A DNA stretch of 64,000 nt from Sideroxydans sp. (GTDB lineage: Bacteria; Pseudomonadota; Gammaproteobacteria; Burkholderiales; Gallionellaceae), in contig JAQTTU010000006.1 in assembly GCA_028710605.1 (NCBI GenBank), positions 1-64,000 on the forward strand. Direction: 5' to 3'. The translations under genes and the position numbers were made by a program. The notes under the pieces are model-generated. The model was given only the letters and a program-made list of their open reading frames with translations. It made no database searches and was not told the DNA's origin. Positions 26,055 through 34,954 of this stretch are shown piece by piece (within the stretch, counting starts at the first letter, position 1; each line of letters begins with the position of its first letter).

Positions 26055-29000
26055 CTACTTCAACCCCGCCAATATTTTTTCCAGCCGCTTCACCGAGACA
26101 ATCACCGGCGTTTTCAGTTCCTGCGCGAATAACGATACGCGCAATTCCTGCATCATCCAGCCGAAATCTTCCAGCCGCGCATCGGTCTCGCCGTGCTGCG
26201 CGGACAGCCTGCGCTGCCATTGTTGCTGCAAGGGATTTAGCTGCGCCATGTTTTGCGCATCGCGCGCCGGATTGCCGCGCAGTTTTTCCAGGCGCACATT
26301 GATGGCTTTCAGGTAGCGCGGAATATGTTGCATGCGCTCGAACGGCGTGCGCGCCACCCATTCTTTGCCCAGCAGCGATTCGCATTGCTGGCGGATGTCC
26401 TGCTGCACTTGGCCGTGCGCCTTGAATTGCGGCAAGGCTTTTTGCAGCACGTGGTATTCCGCCAGCACCGCGCCGACCAAGCGCGCAATCTCCTGCGCCA
26501 CCAGATTCAAGCGCGCCTTCGCATCCTTGCTGCGCGCGGCGAATTCTTTTTCGCTCTCAGGCAATGGTTCGTTCAAACAGCAGCGGTCGAACGTCACCGC
26601 AAGAATCTGCCGCTGCAAATCCTGCTGCGAACCGAACGGCAGAAACTGCATGGACATCGCTTGCAGGCCGGGCAGATTCTTCTCCAGAAATTTCACCTGC
26701 TCCTTTAACGCTAGCATGAACAGGCGGCGCAAACCGAGGCGGTGCGCGGCTTGCGCGGCATCCTGCGTGTCGAAACTTTGCAACGTCACCGCATCGCCTT
26801 CATCCACCAGCGCATTGAACACGGTGACGGTCTGCCCCGCGCGCGGCTCTTCGCGGCTTGGCTTGAAGTCGCCGAAATCCCATGCGACATGACGCGCTTC
26901 GTTTTTTTGTAGGAGCGAGCTCTGCTCGCGATTCGACTTTTGATCGCGAGCAGAGCTCGCTCCTACAGGAAGCAAAGCCATCGCCCACTCCCCGCGCAAT
27001 TGCACAAAATTCCGCCCCATCCCCAACTGCCTGCCATGCTCATCCACCACGCGAAAATTCATCAGCAGATGCGCGGGCAATTGCTCCAGACGGAACGCGT
27101 CCAGCGGCACGTCGAGCTGCTTCTGTTCGCGGATGTAACGCGCCAGCGCGGGCAACAGCGGCGTGTCGGAGGGCTTCACTGCCGCGCAAAATTCCGCCGC
27201 GAATTCCGGCACGGGCACGCAGTTGCGCCGGACTTTTTGCGGCAGCGATTTCACCAACTGCACAATTTTTTCCGCCAATATTCCCGGCACCAGATATTCG
27301 CAACGCGCCGCCGATACCTGATTCAACAAGGCTTGCGGCACGGTGAGCGTCACGCCGTCGTCGTTCTTGCCCGGCGCGAAGTTGTAGGCCAGCGCATAGC
27401 TGACGTTGTTCATCAGCATCTGCGGCGGGAATTGTTCGGTGGTGATGCCCGCCGCCTCGTGCCGCATCAGGTCGTCTTTTTTCAGATACAACAACTTCGG
27501 CTGTTCGCGCTCGACTTCCTTGCGCCAATGCTCGAAGGCCGCACCGTTGTGGATGTGCGGCGGGATGCGCTCGTCGTAGAAGGCGAAGATCAGTTCGTCA
27601 TCCACCAGCACGTCGGGACGGCGCGCCTTGTGTTCCAGCGCCTCGATGTCGGCGATCAGTTTCTGGTTGTGCGCAAAGAACGGCGCTTGCGTGTTGAACT
27701 CGCCGTTCACCAGCGCCTCGCGGATGAACACCGCGCGCGATTCGGCCACGTTCATCGGCCCGTAATGCACGCGCTTCTTCGGGTTGATGATGAGGCCGTA
27801 CAAGGTGCTGCGCTCCCACGCCGCCACCTGCGCCGCCTTCTTCTCCCAGTGCGGATCGAAATAGCTGCGCTTGATCAAGTGCGCTCCGACTTCCTCCAGC
27901 CACTCCGGCTCGATGCGCGCCACACAACGCGCGAACAGCTTGGTCGTCTCCACGATCTCCGCCGCCACCACCCATTTCGCGCCCTTCTTCGCCAGCACCG
28001 AATTGGACGCGATGAAAAACTTGATCTCGCGCGCGCCGAGGTAATGCGGCTCGCTCACCGAACGACAGCCGATGTTGCCGAGCAGGCCGGTAAGCAGGGC
28101 TTTGTGGATTTGTTCGTAGGTGGCGGGTTGAACTTCCCCCATCCCCCTCCTAACCTCCCCCTTGACGGGGGAGGAACTTGGCTCCCTCCCCTTCAAGGGG
28201 AGGGGTGGGGTGGGGATGGGGGATGATGTTCGCGCACCAAACATCCCCATCTCACTCACCTGCGCATGCAACTGCTGATGCAGCTCGTGCCACTCGCGCA
28301 ACCTCAGCGGCGACAGGAATTTTTCGCGGCATTCGTTCGCCCACAGTTTGTTGCTCTTCTTGTGTTTGATCGCGTCCTGAAACCACGCCCACAATTTGAG
28401 GTAGGCGAGAAAATCCGAACGCTCGTCGTTGAAACGTTGATGCGCGGCATCCGCCGCTTCGCGCCGCTCGCTCGGCCGGTCGCGCGGGTCTTGCAAAGCC
28501 AGTGCACTGGCGATAATGAGGATCTCGTCGAGACAGTGAAACTGCCGCCCCGCCAGCAGCAGGCGCGCGACCTTGGGATCGAGCGGCAGCTTGGCCAGTT
28601 CGTGGCCGAGCGGCGTGAGCGCTCTGCTCCCTCTCACACCGGGAGAGGGGTGGGGTGAGGAAACACTTTCGGCCATCGCACCCAACTCAATCAGCAACTG
28701 GTAACCGTCGGTGATCGCGCGCGAACCGGGCGGCTCGATGAACGGAAACTCTTCGACCTCGCCGAGTCCCAGCGCACTCATGCGCAGGATGACCGTTGCC
28801 AGCGACACGCGGAATATTTCGGCATCGGCGAACTCGGGTCGCAGCAAAAAATCTGCTTCCTCGTACAGGCGTATGCACACGCCGCTCATCACGCGCCCGC
28901 AGCGTCCGGCGCGCTGGTTGGCCGACGCGCGCGCGATATTCTCGATGCGCAACTGCTCCACCTTCTGCCGCACGCTGTAACGGTTGATGCGCGCCAAGCC

Positions 29001-30467
29001 GCTGTCGATCACATAGCCGATGTTGGGCACGGTGAGCGAAGTCTCCGCCACGTTGGTCGCCAGCACCACGCGCCGCATGCCCGAGGCGGGCTTGAACACG
29101 CGATCCTGTTCGGCGATGGACAGCCGCGAAAACAGCGGCAGGATTTCGAGGCCCTTGTGCTGATGTTTGCGCAACGCTTCGGCGGTGTCGCGTATCTCGC
29201 GCTCGCCGGGCAGGAACACCAGCACATCGCCTTTCAGCCCGCCGATGCTGAGCTCATCCAGCGCACTGCACACCGCTTGCGGCACGTCTTGCATGTCGCC
29301 GTCCTCATCCTTTTGCGGCGGGCGGTAACGCACTTCGACCGGATAGGTGCGGCCGGAGACTTGGATGATTGGGGCATTCGCACTTATCCCCTCTCCCACC
29401 GGGGGAGGGTTAGGGAGGGGGTTAGCCTCCAGCGCTTCCATAATTCTGTGCAACACGCCCTCGGTATTCGTCAGCACCTCGTTATTCCAGAAGCGTAAAA
29501 CTGAAATTCCCTGCGTCTTCAACCATGCACTGCGTTTTTCATCATGCTTCAGTTGCGCATCTTCTGCGTGTTGGCCGCCATCCAGTTCGATTGCCAGCTT
29601 TGCCTGATGACAGTAGAAATCGAGAATGAAAGCGCCCAGCGGATGCTGGCGGCGAAAACCTAAACCGTGTAGTTGGTTTCTACGCAATAGTTGCCACAAC
29701 AGATTTTCCGCATCAGTTGCTTTCTTGCGCAGCTCGCGCGCGTGAGTGAGCAACTCTTCCGGGAGGGCGGAATGGTGTTTGACGTTTACCCCCACCCCAG
29801 CCCCTCCCCCGGTGGGAGAGGGGTTCGACGGCGCTTCGCAACCCAGTTCCCTCTCCCCCCGGGGGAGGGTTAGGGAGGGGGAACTCCCTGCAAAATGCTT
29901 CGCAAACCTTTCCGCATCCAGCGTGGCCGAAGTGATGATGAGTTTCAAATCCGGCCGGCGCGGCAGCAGTCGGCGCAGATAGCCGAGAAGGAAGTCGATG
30001 TTGAGCGAGCGTTCGTGTGCTTCGTCGATGATGATTGTGTCGTAATTTTTGAGCAGCGGGTCGTGGTGGATTTCCGCCAGCAAAATGCCGTCGGTCATCA
30101 GTTTGATGCAGGTGTCGGGCGACACTTTGTCGTTGAAGCGCACTTTGTAACCGACCAGTCCGCCGAGTTCGGATTTCAGTTCGTGCGCGATGCGCGCGGC
30201 GACCGAACGCGCCGCCACTCTGCGTGGTTGCGTATGGCCGATCACACCCAGCACGCCGCGCCCGAGGCTCAAACAAATCTTCGGCAGTTGCGTGGTCTTG
30301 CCGGAGCCGGTCTCGCCGCAGACGATGACGACTTGGTGTTTTTCAATAGCCTCGGCCAATTCCTCGCGCCGCGCCACCACGGGCAGGTCGGCGGGGTATT
30401 CGATGGCGGAGAGTTGCTGGATGCGCGCCAGACGGCGCTGGGCGATGGAAGATAATGCTGGATTCAT
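26055..30467 (-). CDS. hrpA: ATP-dependent RNA helicase HrpA with insertions
   Basis: HrpA is a DEAH-box RNA helicase implicated in rescue of stalled ribosomes and mRNA handling. Motifs: GETGSGKTTQLPK (about residue 51), DEAHERS (about 149), SAT, then NVAETSLTVP and QRAGRCGR, and the HrpA-specific C-terminal region. From ATG 30467 it has 1470 residues, about 170 more than usual. The excess comes from four or more in-frame insertions: a DUF559 domain with flanking palindromes (residues about 195-364) and three repeat-derived peptides near 28624, 28137 and 26908. A longer start at 30521 is less likely. Confidence 0.92.
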   Translation of the reverse strand: MNPALSSIAQRRLARIQQLSAIEYPADLPVVARREELAEAIEKHQVVIVCGETGSGKTTQLPKICLSLGRGVLGVIGHTQPRRVAARSVAARIAHELKSELGGLVGYKVRFNDKVSPDTCIKLMTDGILLAEIHHDPLLKNYDTIIIDEAHERSLNIDFLLGYLRRLLPRRPDLKLIITSATLDAERFAKHFAGSSPSLTLPRGERELGCEAPSNPSPTGGGAGVGVNVKHHSALPEELLTHARELRKKATDAENLLWQLLRRNQLHGLGFRRQHPLGAFILDFYCHQAKLAIELDGGQHAEDAQLKHDEKRSAWLKTQGISVLRFWNNEVLTNTEGVLHRIMEALEANPLPNPPPVGEGISANAPIIQVSGRTYPVEVRYRPPQKDEDGDMQDVPQAVCSALDELSIGGLKGDVLVFLPGEREIRDTAEALRKHQHKGLEILPLFSRLSIAEQDRVFKPASGMRRVVLATNVAETSLTVPNIGYVIDSGLARINRYSVRQKVEQLRIENIARASANQRAGRCGRVMSGVCIRLYEEADFLLRPEFADAEIFRVSLATVILRMSALGLGEVEEFPFIEPPGSRAITDGYQLLIELGAMAESVSSPHPSPGVRGSRALTPLGHELAKLPLDPKVARLLLAGRQFHCLDEILIIASALALQDPRDRPSERREAADAAHQRFNDERSDFLAYLKLWAWFQDAIKHKKSNKLWANECREKFLSPLRLREWHELHQQLHAQVSEMGMFGARTSSPIPTPPLPLKGREPSSSPVKGEVRRGMGEVQPATYEQIHKALLTGLLGNIGCRSVSEPHYLGAREIKFFIASNSVLAKKGAKWVVAAEIVETTKLFARCVARIEPEWLEEVGAHLIKRSYFDPHWEKKAAQVAAWERSTLYGLIINPKKRVHYGPMNVAESRAVFIREALVNGEFNTQAPFFAHNQKLIADIEALEHKARRPDVLVDDELIFAFYDERIPPHIHNGAAFEHWRKEVEREQPKLLYLKKDDLMRHEAAGITTEQFPPQMLMNNVSYALAYNFAPGKNDDGVTLTVPQALLNQVSAARCEYLVPGILAEKIVQLVKSLPQKVRRNCVPVPEFAAEFCAAVKPSDTPLLPALARYIREQKQLDVPLDAFRLEQLPAHLLMNFRVVDEHGRQLGMGRNFVQLRGEWAMALLPVGASSARDQKSNREQSSLLQKNEARHVAWDFGDFKPSREEPRAGQTVTVFNALVDEGDAVTLQSFDTQDAAQAAHRLGLRRLFMLALKEQVKFLEKNLPGLQAMSMQFLPFGSQQDLQRQILAVTFDRCCLNEPLPESEKEFAARSKDAKARLNLVAQEIARLVGAVLAEYHVLQKALPQFKAHGQVQQDIRQQCESLLGKEWVARTPFERMQHIPRYLKAINVRLEKLRGNPARDAQNMAQLNPLQQQWQRRLSAQHGETDARLEDFGWMMQELRVSLFAQELKTPVIVSVKRLEKILAGLK
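26908..26967. repeat. Inverted repeat family D inside hrpA
   Basis: Arms 26908-26932 and 26943-26967 (TGTAGGAGCGAGCTCTGCTC...) are perfectly complementary. Translated in frame, it gives VGASSARDQKSNREQSSLLQ between HrpA segments WAMALL and ARHVAWDFGDF. Confidence 0.88.
28137..28222. repeat. GC-rich repeat (family C) inside hrpA
   Basis: CCCCATCCCCCTCCTAACCT...GGGGTGGGGATGGGGG palindromic segment encodes a Pro/Gly-rich peptide (IPTPPLPLKGREP...) in frame between HrpA segments SEMGMFGA and ATYEQIHKALL. Confidence 0.82.
28624..28662. repeat. Short GC-rich repeat inside hrpA
   Basis: TGCTCCCTCTCACACCGGGA...GGGTGAGG is in frame and encodes about 13 residues (SSPHPSPGVRGSR) between MAESV and ALTPLGHELAKLPL of HrpA. 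Confidence 0.75.
29378..29885 (-). other. In-frame insertion in hrpA: DUF559 domain flanked by palindromes
   Basis: About 170 codons interrupt HrpA between ERFAKHFAG and APIIQVSGRTYPVEVRY, which are adjacent in ordinary HrpA. The centre (29426-29771) is a DUF559 domain: ELRKKATDAENLLWQLLR, GFRRQHPLGAFILDFYC, LAIELDGGQHAED, ISVLRFWNNEVL. This family has a Vsr/PD-(D/E)XK nuclease-like fold, with Asp in ILDF and Glu-x-Asp in IELD. Family C GC-rich repeats flank it at about 29387-29425 and 29787-29885. All frames stay open. Confidence 0.88.
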
Positions 30468-30524
30468 GGGGCGGGATTTTACCTGCCGCCGCTTACGCAC
30501 GCACGAAAAACGGGAAGCCAACGC

Positions 30525-30604
30525 AGGATGGGTGGAGCGCAGCGATACCCATCAAATTTTCGCAGGCCTTCAAGCGATGGGTATCGCTGCGCTCCACCCA
30601 TCCT
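30525..30604. repeat. Inverted repeat, 29-bp arms
   Basis: Arms 30525-30553 and 30576-30604 (AGGATGGGTGGAGCGCAGCG...) are perfectly complementary. It sits between kefB and hrpA. Confidence 0.9.
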
Positions 30605-30618
30605 ACAAAACATCTTTG

Positions 30619-30646
30619 TAGATCGCCTATTGACGGCCATCTCCAC
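30619..30646. repeat. Repeat A copy
   Basis: TAGATCGCCTATTGACGGCC followed by ATCTCC matches the core of dispersed repeat A, immediately after the inverted repeat at 30525. Confidence 0.7.
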
Positions 30647-30663
30647 GCAGTTGCTGTTTGAAA

Positions 30664-32643
30664 CTACCCGCCATGCCCTTGCCGCAAGCGCCGCTCCGCC
30701 GCTTCCAGCGTGACCGGTTGACCCAGCAGCATCAGCACATCTCCGCCGCGCAGCAGCATGTCTTCCGAAGGTTGCGTGCCCAGCACGTTGTGGCGGCGCA
30801 CGCCGTTGACTTCGACGTTGAGTTCGTCCAGTTTCATTTCGCCCAGGCGCTTGCCCACGGCCGCATCGTTTGCGCCCAGCATGACGTGCTGGAAACGCGG
30901 TTGCAGGTTTTCGGTGTCTTCGCCCGTTTCCGGCGGGGCGCTGCGCAGGTAGCCGCTGAACATGCTGTAGCGTTTGGCGCGCGCTTCCTGCACGCGGCGC
31001 ACCACGCGGCTCAGCGGCACGCCGGCCATCAGCAGTGCTTGCGAAGCGAGCATGACGCTGCCTTCCAGCACTTCGGCCACCACCTCGGTCGCGCCGGCTT
31101 TTTTCAGCGCTTCGACGCTGCTGTCGTCGGCTGTGCGCACGATCACGGGCAAGTCGGGGCGCGACCTTTGCACGTTGTGCAGAATCTTCAGGGCGGAGTG
31201 TTTGTCGTCGTAGGTGATGACCAGCGCCTTGGCGCGCATCAGCCCCGCCGCTTGCAGCACTTCGTTCTTCGCCGCGTCGCCGTACACCACGCGCCCGCCC
31301 ACGCTGGCGGCTTCCTGCACGCGGCGCGAATCGAGGTCGAGCGCGATGAAGCTGATGTTTTCCTGTTTCAGAAATTGCGTCAGCGCCTGCCCGCTGCGCC
31401 CGAAACCGCACACGATGACGTGCTGATTGGAAGCCATGCTTTGTACGGCGATCTGGTGCATCTGCATGGCGCGGCTCATCCATTCTTCCGGCGACAAACG
31501 GCGCACGATGGCTTCGGCATGCTGGATGAGGAAAGGCGCGATGAGCATGGAAATGAGCATGGCGGCCAGCACGTTTTGCATCACGTCGGCGGGCAGCAGA
31601 TGCGCCCCGCCCGCCAGCGTCAGCAACACGAAACCGAACTCGCCCGCCTGCGCCAGACCGATGCCGGTGCGCAGCGCCGAACCCCAGCTACCGGCGAACG
31701 CGCGCACCAGCAGCGCCACCACCAGCGCCTTGAACGGCAGCAGAATCAGCAGCAGCAAAACAATCCAGCCCCAGCCAACGATGATCGCGTGCATGTCCAG
31801 CATCATGCCGATGGTGACGAAGAACAGGCCGAGCAACACATCGCGGAACGGCTTGATGTCTTCTTCCACCTGATAGCGGTATTCCGTTTCCGAAATCAAC
31901 ATGCCCGCCACGAACGCGCCCAGTGCCAGCGATAAGCCGGAAAGTTCGGTGAGCCAGGCCATGCCCAACGTGAACAGCAACACGTTGAGCATGAACAGCT
32001 CGGACGATTTTTGCTGCGCCACCAGATGAAACCACGGGCGCAACAAACGCTGGCCGAACATCAGCAGCGCCGCCAACACAAACCCGGCCTTGACCATGGC
32101 CAGCATGACGGTGTAGCTCAGTTCCGCCCCGCCTTCCGCCAGCGCGGGAATCACGATGATGAGCGGCACCACCGCCAGATCCTGAAACAGCAACACGCCC
32201 ATCACCTTCTGCCCGTGCGACGTGCTGATCTCGGCGCGCTCGACCAGCATCTTGCTCACGATGGCGGTGGACGACATGGCGAGAATACCGCCCAGCGCCA
32301 AGCCCGCGCGCCAATCCATGCCGAACACCAGACTGGAAACCATCACCAGCACCATGGTCGCCACCACCTGCGCCGTGCCCAGCCCGAACACCAGCCGCTG
32401 CATGGCGCGCAGCCGCGCCAGACTGAATTCCAGCCCGATGCTGAACATCAAAAACACCACCCCGAATTCCGCCAGATGCCGCGTCTCCGGCGCATCGGGA
32501 ATCCAGCCCAAGGCATGCGGCCCGATCAAAATCCCCACGATCAGATAACCCAACATCGCAGGCAATTTCAAAATACGGCACAACACCACCACCGCCACGG
32601 CGGCAGCCAACAAAATCAGCAGCAAGTGCAAAGAATTATTCAT
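30664..32643 (-). CDS. Monovalent cation:proton antiporter (CPA2, KefB/YbaL-like)
   Basis: The 659-residue protein has about 12-13 membrane segments (1-385) with CPA2 features (YLIVGILIGPHAL, FGVVFLMFSIGLEFS, LGGILAMSSTAIVSKML). It then has a TrkA-N/RCK domain (about 408-530, VIVCGFGRSGQALTQFL) and a TrkA-C domain at the end. It should exchange K+ or Na+ for H+ under control of a nucleotide bound to RCK. KefB, KefC and YbaL cannot be distinguished here; no KefF/G partner gene is adjacent. Confidence 0.9.
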   Translation of the reverse strand: MNNSLHLLLILLAAAVAVVVLCRILKLPAMLGYLIVGILIGPHALGWIPDAPETRHLAEFGVVFLMFSIGLEFSLARLRAMQRLVFGLGTAQVVATMVLVMVSSLVFGMDWRAGLALGGILAMSSTAIVSKMLVERAEISTSHGQKVMGVLLFQDLAVVPLIIVIPALAEGGAELSYTVMLAMVKAGFVLAALLMFGQRLLRPWFHLVAQQKSSELFMLNVLLFTLGMAWLTELSGLSLALGAFVAGMLISETEYRYQVEEDIKPFRDVLLGLFFVTIGMMLDMHAIIVGWGWIVLLLLILLPFKALVVALLVRAFAGSWGSALRTGIGLAQAGEFGFVLLTLAGGAHLLPADVMQNVLAAMLISMLIAPFLIQHAEAIVRRLSPEEWMSRAMQMHQIAVQSMASNQHVIVCGFGRSGQALTQFLKQENISFIALDLDSRRVQEAASVGGRVVYGDAAKNEVLQAAGLMRAKALVITYDDKHSALKILHNVQRSRPDLPVIVRTADDSSVEALKKAGATEVVAEVLEGSVMLASQALLMAGVPLSRVVRRVQEARAKRYSMFSGYLRSAPPETGEDTENLQPRFQHVMLGANDAAVGKRLGEMKLDELNVEVNGVRRHNVLGTQPSEDMLLRGGDVLMLLGQPVTLEAAERRLRQGHGG

Positions 32644-32787
32644 GCCCCGATGATGCCTTAACTTGCGCGGGATGCAAAATTGTTGCGGGGGTTTGTGATT
32701 TCGCAGGGCAATGCCTTATTGACGTTGTGGGGTTGGGAGGATAGGGTGTGTAGCGGAGATTAACTACGGCGAGAGAAATGAGCCCGG

Positions 32788-32990
32788 TAGGGCGCAATAA
32801 CCAACGGGCATTGCGCCGTATGTGTGATGCCTATAGGGAAATAAATCAACGCGTGGGCACAACAACGTGCTCACCCTACGCATCTGCGACAAAGATTTTT
32901 CAAATCTTAAAACATACGCAACGCCGTAAGCCAATAGATTCGGCCATCTCCATCAAGCGCATTTGCTAGATCGCCTATTGGCGGGCGTTG
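32788..32990. repeat. Repeats B and A in the 32644-33026 gap
   Basis: Repeat B lies at 32788-32821 (GTAGGGCGCAATAACC...) with a GTGGGCAC...GTGCTCACCC hairpin at about 32852-32880. Repeat A lies at 32941-32990. I see no gene in this 383-bp gap. Confidence 0.75.
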
Positions 32991-33026
32991 CCACGAGGTT
33001 GAGTTTTTAAATTGCTTCTGATGCCG

Positions 33027-33413
33027 TCAGATCACGCGCACAGTCGAGCCGTAGCGCGCCAGTTTGGCATCGCTGGTCAACAGCACCAGCGGTTCGGTCA
33101 AACTTTGCGCGACCAGCAGGCGATCAAACGGGTCGCGATGGTCTTCAAAATTCGGCAAGGTGGCGACGGTCAGCAGGTGTTCGGTTTTGATGTCCAGCCA
33201 GTCGAAGCCGCTCGCTTCTGCCATTTTGACGAAGCGCGGCAAGTCGATTTTCAGCTTGCCGATTGAAATTTTGATCGCCATTTCCCATAACGAGGCGCGG
33301 CTGATAGCCACCGGGTCGGTCGCGCTTTCGACCAACTCCCGCACTTCTGCCGGAACGCGCTGGCTGTCTATCAGCCACCACAACGCCAGATGCGTATCGA
33401 GCAGCAATCTCAT
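33027..33413 (-). CDS. vapC: PIN-domain toxin, VapC family
   Basis: The 128-residue protein has the PIN catalytic acids: Asp in LLLDTHLALWW (residue 6), Glu in SLWEMAIK (about 45), and Asp in HRDPFDRLLVAQS (about 92-96). VapC proteins are Mg-dependent RNases that cut tRNA or rRNA. The start overlaps the antitoxin stop by 4 bp. The gene looks intact. Confidence 0.92.
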   Translation of the reverse strand: MRLLLDTHLALWWLIDSQRVPAEVRELVESATDPVAISRASLWEMAIKISIGKLKIDLPRFVKMAEASGFDWLDIKTEHLLTVATLPNFEDHRDPFDRLLVAQSLTEPLVLLTSDAKLARYGSTVRVI

Positions 33414-33652
33414 TCTGCATGGCCTTTCAGGCTGTCGAACAATCCGTCAATCGGTGCGTCGAAATCATCAGCGATCCAGCCTTCACCCTCCATCATTCCG
33501 GGAGATGCGATGCAGCGTTTGGGTGGCGCAAAAGGAATTAAACGGACAATGGGTGCGCCCGATTTTGCAATCACCACATCCTCGCCCGCTTGCACTTGTT
33601 CGAGCAATTTGGACAGATGAGTCTTGGCTTCGTGAATATTTACCAGTTGCAT
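33410..33652 (-). CDS. Phd/YefM-type antitoxin for VapC
   Basis: The 80-residue protein has the Phd fold (QLVNIHEAKTHLSKLLEQV, GEDVVIAKSGAPIVRLIPF) and a C-terminal toxin-binding segment with DDFDAPIDGLFDSLKG. It precedes vapC with a 4-bp overlap. The 5' region (33653-33814) is shared with the divergent HTH-folD gene. Confidence 0.9.
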   Translation of the reverse strand: MQLVNIHEAKTHLSKLLEQVQAGEDVVIAKSGAPIVRLIPFAPPKRCIASPGMMEGEGWIADDFDAPIDGLFDSLKGHAE

Positions 33653-33814
33653 ATTATTCTCCCAACGCGAGTTAGCTAAACCTTAGTTCACCGCAAGCAA
33701 AAATGCAATACTTCGCAAGAAATAGCGCCGCGAAGCGAATCATCCTTTCGATGCCATATTCCTAACATCTGGTTATTTTGATAACATGCCCGGATTATTT
33801 TGACGGAGTCGCGC

Positions 33815-34954
33815 ATGCCCATCACTTTCCCCACCCTCGGCCCCTGGTACTCGACCGAGGAAGCCGCAAAAATCATGGAGCTGAGCCCCGGCCATATTTC
33901 GCGCCAGTGCCGTCTGGGCAAGCTGGAATGCAAGCAGATTGGCGACAGCTATTGTTTGTCGGAGAGGGTGGTCAAGCGTTTGCCCGACAATGAGTTCAAT
34001 CCCGCCGACATGGCGAACTACTTTCTCCAGCAGTTGCCGCGCATCGTCAAAAGGAATAACTACCCGCACAAGCCGAGGATTTTGGGCATTCTTGCGCCGG
34101 TCGCGGGCGATGCGGCATCGGTGGTTTACGCGCGGACGTTGCAAAAAGCCTGCGAGGTGGTGGGGCTGGAATTGGGGCTGGTCGAAAATGATCTGGACGA
34201 CATCGGCCAACAAATTTTGAAAGCCAACGCCGATCCGTCGGTTCACGGCATTTTTATTTTCTTCCCGATTTTCAAGGATGAGCGCGACAGGCAGCTCAAA
34301 GATTTGATCGACCCATCCAAGGATATCGAAGGCCTGACCAGTTTCTGGTCGAGCAAGCTTTACGCGAACGAACGCTATGTGGACGAGGCCAAAAAGAAGA
34401 AGGCGATTTTGCCCTGCACTTCGCTGGCAGTGCTGAAAACGCTGGCCTACGTGGACAATCTGGACGAGCGTATGGGCAAAACGTTCAAGGGCAAAAAGAT
34501 CACAATTTTCAACCGTTCGGATGTGGTCGGCCTGCCATTGGCTTACATGCTGGTCAACGATGGTGCCACGGTTTACTCGTTCGATATCGACGGCGGGTTT
34601 GTCATGCACAAGAACGGAACGAAGGAGGCGATTTCCCGCGAAGATGCATTGAAGCAATCGGACATGGTGATTACCGGCGTGCCTTCGCGCGCCTTCGAGA
34701 AAATTCGCGGCGAGGAAATCAAGGAGAATGTCACCTGCCTCAATTTCTCTTTTGTGCAAAACTACGAAGACAGCGCGAAGAAGAAGGCCGGAGTTTACGT
34801 GCCGCGCGTGGGGCCGATGACGATTGCCATGTGCGTCAGAAACGCGATTCGACTGTACGAGAACAACAAAGCCGTTTACGAGCGCAGCGAAAACTTCAAC
34901 CCCGAATTCAGTTGGACAACTTACGGAAAGCCGGTCGATGAACTTGCAGCTTGA
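33815..34954 (+). CDS. FolD-type methylene-THF dehydrogenase/cyclohydrolase with N-terminal HTH domain
   Basis: The 379-residue protein starts with an excisionase/MerR-like HTH (about 8-60: YSTEEAAKIMELSPGHISRQ, GKLECKQIGDSYCLSE) followed by a FolD body (about 85-365: VYARTLQKACEVVGLEL, DPSKDIEGLTS, NRSDVVGLPLAYMLVN, PRVGPMTIAMCVRNAI). FolD converts methylene-THF to formyl-THF via methenyl-THF. Ordinary FolD has about 285 residues without an HTH. ATG 33815 has GGAG 6 bp upstream; TTG 33800 is the alternative. It overlaps fchA by 17 bp. Confidence 0.87.
   Translation: MPITFPTLGPWYSTEEAAKIMELSPGHISRQCRLGKLECKQIGDSYCLSERVVKRLPDNEFNPADMANYFLQQLPRIVKRNNYPHKPRILGILAPVAGDAASVVYARTLQKACEVVGLELGLVENDLDDIGQQILKANADPSVHGIFIFFPIFKDERDRQLKDLIDPSKDIEGLTSFWSSKLYANERYVDEAKKKKAILPCTSLAVLKTLAYVDNLDERMGKTFKGKKITIFNRSDVVGLPLAYMLVNDGATVYSFDIDGGFVMHKNGTKEAISREDALKQSDMVITGVPSRAFEKIRGEEIKENVTCLNFSFVQNYEDSAKKKAGVYVPRVGPMTIAMCVRNAIRLYENNKAVYERSENFNPEFSWTTYGKPVDELAA

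Noticed and set aside
30479..31483. Long minus-strand frame over the kefB C-terminus and the 30525 palindrome
   Set aside because: It is a different frame of the KefB-type gene, which has a clear protein family match; the product is Arg/Ala-rich and low complexity.
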